From contig JBBCBC010000034.1 of assembly GCA_037126765.1 (NCBI GenBank), forward strand, positions 20,458,691 through 20,522,690: a stretch of DNA of 64,000 nt. The letters run 5' to 3'. The position numbers and the translations under genes were made by a program. The notes under the pieces are model-generated. The model was not told where the DNA came from. It worked only from the letters and a program-made list of their open reading frames with translations, and did not search any database. Positions 60,416 to 64,000 of this stretch are shown here, piece by piece. Numbering within the stretch: the first letter of the stretch is position 1; the number at the start of each line of letters is the position of its first letter. This DNA is from Stenogyne calaminthoides (lineage: Eukaryota; Streptophyta; Magnoliopsida; Lamiales; Lamiaceae).

Positions 60416-62833
60416 GTGTTGACTTTTTAATATTTTTCATAATTTATTTAGATTTATTTTATATTTTTTAGTTCAGTTTTTTTTTTTTCCATTTTTAGAT
60501 GATTTTTTTTTTCAGATTATTAATTGGTGTTTTTAATTTTTTTTATTGATAATTTTGTAGCCATGTTTGGCTAATCTCTTTCATAGCTCGAAGAGGCGCA
60601 AACATTTACAAAGATTTGATTTTCGATTAATTAATAATGGATTTCTTAACCATCACTCTTGATTTCTTCATTATGTTATGCATGTTTGATTAATGAGTTT
60701 ATTTGGTTTAACCACCCTTATTTATTCATTAATTATTTCTAGCTAGATTGCACTTTATAATCCGTAATTGTTATAATTGTGTAATCCGAGTAGCAAATAC
60801 GGCAGAACACCCTTGGTATAACAAAGTCTAGATCGTATGAAATGATCGTCTAGTATTCATAGTCTAGTTTGTCCTATTATTTTGTTCCATTAAATCAATG
60901 TCCAGATATGGATGCCTAATCTACCATCTGAAAGTGTTATGAATTGAATCTCAAATACATGTTTTAGGGTTATTCATTAGAATAGATTAATCAGGGATCA
61001 TACTTCTAATTAATTAAAATTTAAGAAATAATTTGGACTAATTTGGTCGTACCACTAGTTTAATGGCAAGATTCAAAGAAAGAATCATTCAAGTGAATGC
61101 AAATCCGAGAATTAAAACTACAATTTTTTTTTTTAATAGAGTTAGAAACAACAATCCAACCCCCAACCCCTCCTTTATTTGTTTGTATCAACACAAACCG
61201 TCCAATTAAAATTACTACACTTTGTGGGATCGACAATTAAAATGACTATGTCTGATCGATATATGTATAGAAGAACCACTAGTTTAATGGCAAGATTCAA
61301 AGAAAGAATCATTCAAGTTTAAGCAAATTCGAGAACTAAAACTACAATTTTATTATTTTATATATTTTTTTAATAGAGTTATAAATAACAATCCGACCCC
61401 CCAACCCCCTCCTTTATTTGCTTGTATTAACACAAAGCATCCAATTAAAATTACTACACTTTGTGGGATCGACAATTAAAATGACTATGTCTAATCGATA
61501 TATGTATAGAAGAAGAGTTAGGAGGCCTCATCTTGCCCAAATCTTGCATATTATTTTTATCTTGCCCAAAGGACACACATCCCTCATCCACAAATGGTCC
61601 CCTTTATTATCTACATATTATGTATAAACTGAAATATCATCGATGGTAATTAATAATCTAAAATAAAATGATATAATTACTTTAACGGGTTCGTTTTTGC
61701 TATGGGAATAATTCCAAAAGCGAACATAGTTTAGAATAAGAAAAATGAAGGGAATTATATATTAATACTGCGGAATAGATTGGAGTAAGTATGTATGTAT
61801 AAATAAAAATGTTAATTTGCCCATTGCCACATATTCCTTATCTTGTCGAATGCCATATATCCTCATCCACAAATGGTCCCCTTCACCCTTTTTTATTTTC
61901 TACATATTTTGTTTTTGTGTATATTGGAAAAAAATTATTTCTTGTCCCACAAGAATGTTGGTTTCATGATTTTAGTCCTTTCTCCACCATATTTAGTCCC
62001 ATAGTTATTTGAAATATTTTAATGGGATCAAATTTGCAAAAAACTTAACAGATGGGACTGTTTTTACCACAGAAAAAAAAAGGACAAAAAAAGAAACACA
62101 GGACCAAATCTTTTGATCAAAAATTCTCATTGAATCAAAAATATATTTTTATCCCGTATATTAATCACATAAACTTATCTATTAACATGTACAAGTTTCT
62201 AATTATATATATATATAATACTTTTTATCGACAATTGGAATATTATTTGAATAATACTTTATTGACAAATGGAATATCATTTGAATAATACTTTATTGAC
62301 AAATGGAATATTATTTGAATAATACTTTGAAGAATATTATTGGCCCATCCCATAGTAATTAATTAATTAGATCGAGAAAATTATACATATACTAGAGCGT
62401 TCGAAACAGATCAAGAAGTCAGACGTTGATGAAGAAGTTGAGGGAAGCTTATGTACAATTAATATCTAGAATTGGATTTTTATATGGATCAGATCATTCG
62501 GCCATTTTAATTATTTTTTGCAAGTAACTATTTAGTTATGGTTAAATTATTTTTTGAAAGTAACCATGTTACTTAAGATATATTGTTGGTAAATTTAATT
62601 TTATTTATGTTTAAATTAACGATAACATATTTGTCAACAAATTAACTGCAAAATATTTAAAAGTTTATTCCGGCCGGTCATCTTTTTTGGTGATGCATGG
62701 TAAGTAAAAATATTCTTCTCCAACATCTCAAAATGACCACCTTGAATTAGTACCATTTTTGAGACTAACTGATTGGCTGTGACGACGGGAAAAGATATTT
62801 GAAGAGAAGAAAGACACATTATTAATTAGTCTT
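60416..62833 (+). repeat. array spacer unit, modules T-U-V-W-X
   Basis: T 60416-60590, U 60591-61500 including the same 222 bp tandem duplication as unit 1 (copies start near 61051 and 61273), V 61501-62090, W 62218-62335, X 62336-62833. Closest relative is 3260-5740, as they share the U duplication that other units lack. No MULE in T. No gene. Confidence 0.8.
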
Positions 62834-63067
62834 TTTATTGACTAGATAACAGCAAGTAGAAGGATATACAATCTAGGATCGACAGCCTTCTACAACATAG
62901 AAACAGAAAATTAATAACTCAAATACATACAAACAGCTAGCACGAGACTATGAGACTAGTCTAGCATATTTTTGTCACGTACATGACAATTATTGAAAGC
63001 CAGAAAAGCAACACTTATTATTAGATGTATACCCAAAGTACGTGGATATGCATGCATGCATGCTTGT

Positions 63068-63859
63068 TTAGGCAGTAATAGAACCCTTGGTGCAAAAACC
63101 AGAACATGCATTGGTACATTTTTCAACTGCTCCATTCACAACTTCACTTGCATCTAGTCACCCAAAAAAAAAAAGCGTAATTAGAATAATCGAATCTCTT
63201 GTCTATGACAAAAGATAAAAAAAAGCTATATAGCAAATAAAAATAATAATAATGATCGAGCTTTACCAGAATTTTGGAGAGTGGTTATGGCAGTGCACAC
63301 AGAGGACACACACCCCAACTTGCAGTATTCATTGACTGCATTGAGTCAAATTACATGCAATTTGCATCAAAATGAAATCTTTGCAGCAAGTAAACTAAAT
63401 AATTAGAACAAATGAGTTTATTTATTTTACCAGTGTTTTCGAGAATATCATGATTCCAATTAGGGGACATGTCCCACTAAGGATTCTGCATCCAGAGATT
63501 GATGCACAATTATCCCGGAGAGTCCCGTTAAGCTGCAGTTGGAAGATTAAAAAGACATTATTAATTAGTCTTTTTATTGCCCATTCAAGCTTCACTTGAC
63601 ACCATAAACTTCACCAGCTGTCATCCTTATCTCAAGCTCCGGACCACAAGCTTCACCAGCTGTCATCCTTATTTCATCCCACTAAGGATTCTGCATCCAG
63701 AGATTGATGCACAATTATCCCGGAGAGTCCCGTTAAGCTGCAGGTATTATAGACATTTCTGGCAGAGAAGCTTGGGCAACAACTCTTTGCCTCAACTTGA
63801 ATTTGTCCCAAAACAAGGCTCACCAAAAGAGCACTCATAATAACAATTTTACCTTCCAT
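63068..63859 (-). pseudogene. thionin gene copy 2, broken (frameshift and insertion in exon 1)
   Basis: Same family as copy 1. It has a start codon (63859-63857), a hydrophobic signal peptide of about 24 residues ending VEAK, and the mature domain start (KSCC, ARNVYNTC). A one-base shift soon after the YNTC Cys changes the frame, giving a stop about 61 codons from the start. Exon 1 is further split: 63677-63743 recurs exactly at 63472-63538, with 138 bp of spacer-derived DNA between them. Exon 1 would end at 63431, exon 2 is 63335-63267 and exon 3 63153-63068; these two are open, keep GT..AG sites and encode the acidic prodomain with its Cys pattern. A possible polyadenylation signal (AATAAA, - strand) is at 62839-62834. 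Non-functional as it stands, unless the window carries an assembly error. Confidence 0.85.
63472..63743 (-). repeat. 67 bp perfect direct repeat flanking a 138 bp insert in thionin exon 1
   Basis: Copies at 63472-63538 and 63677-63743 are identical and lie in the mature-domain coding part. The insert (63539-63676) begins with the module X end (GATTAAAAAGACATTATTAA) and carries two versions of the thionin 5' flank phrase TTCACCAGCTGTCATCCTTA. Confidence 0.9.
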
Positions 63860-64000
63860 CGATCGATCTTCTCGTGATATATCTTCTTAATTTGTATTGA
63901 TGAAATGCTGATGAAACTAGACTTGCAGATACCCAACTTAAATAGTAGTTGTTCTGCCATTCAAGCTTCACTTGACACCATAAACTTCACCAGCTGTCAT
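63860..64000 (-). promoter_or_regulatory. 5' flank of thionin copy 2 with TATA-like box
   Basis: On the - strand CTATTTAAG at about 63946-63938 lies about 80 bp ahead of the start codon, a reasonable distance for TATA plus a short leader. Further upstream is the flank phrase GTCAAGTGAAGCTTGAATGG shared with the gene-less stubs at 5748 and about 39890. The window ends here. Confidence 0.5.

Noticed and set aside
1..64000. CRISPR arrays, bacterial operons, ribosomal RNA genes
   Set aside because: None seen; repeats present are transposon-derived and the introns, LTRs and MITEs show plant nuclear DNA.

Overview
The window is plant nuclear DNA, very AT-rich, with no intact protein-coding host gene that I can see. 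It is a eudicot-type repeat graveyard. The elements present are Ty3/gypsy (Tat, Tekay/Del and Reina lineages), Ty1/copia (a SIRE-like and a Tork-like piece), CACTA, Mutator-like (MULE) and Stowaway elements, plus a SINE-like element. The only recognisable host genes are two broken copies of a three-exon plant thionin gene (small Cys-rich defence peptide with an acidic C-terminal prodomain), at 31891-32429 (+) and 63068-63859 (-). The species cannot be fixed from the sequence.

Most of the window is built from one recurring spacer unit. I name its modules R, T, U, V, W and X; a thionin gene or its flank sits between X and the next R. Copies lie on the + strand (2302-6296, 43090-43930 plus 45376-49720, 60416-64000) and on the - strand (30976-33905, 39068-42745). 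In a variant, X is replaced by module Y (6.4-10.0 kb, 13.1-16.7 kb, 34.3-35.9 kb, 48.5-50.7 kb). Thus the region looks like a former thionin gene array whose units were duplicated, inverted and mostly emptied of the gene.

Layout: 0-17 kb, Tat relics alternating with spacer units, including a 3.9 kb direct duplication (6426-10330 and 13146-17054). 17-28.7 kb, a non-array stretch: LTR-like block, SIRE-like 3' end with env-like remnants and 3' LTR, Stowaway MITE, SINE-like element, MULE-like element, copia LTR plus gag. 28.7-43 kb, two inverted Tat relics, thionin copy 1 and CACTA end fragments. 43-50.7 kb, a MULE with about 240 bp terminal inverted repeats and a perfect 9 bp target duplication, then a Reina-type LTR element that kept gag and protease but lost reverse transcriptase, RNase H and integrase. 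50.7-60.4 kb, nested CACTA elements carrying a broken Ptta-type gene with a Ulp1-like tail, invaded by a 5'-truncated Tekay chromovirus. 60.4-64 kb, the last spacer unit and thionin copy 2.

Nothing here works as an operon or pathway. The relationships are historical: shared insertion sites and shared inactivating mutations among copies give the order of events (Tat decay and MULE insertion first, then segmental duplication and inversion).
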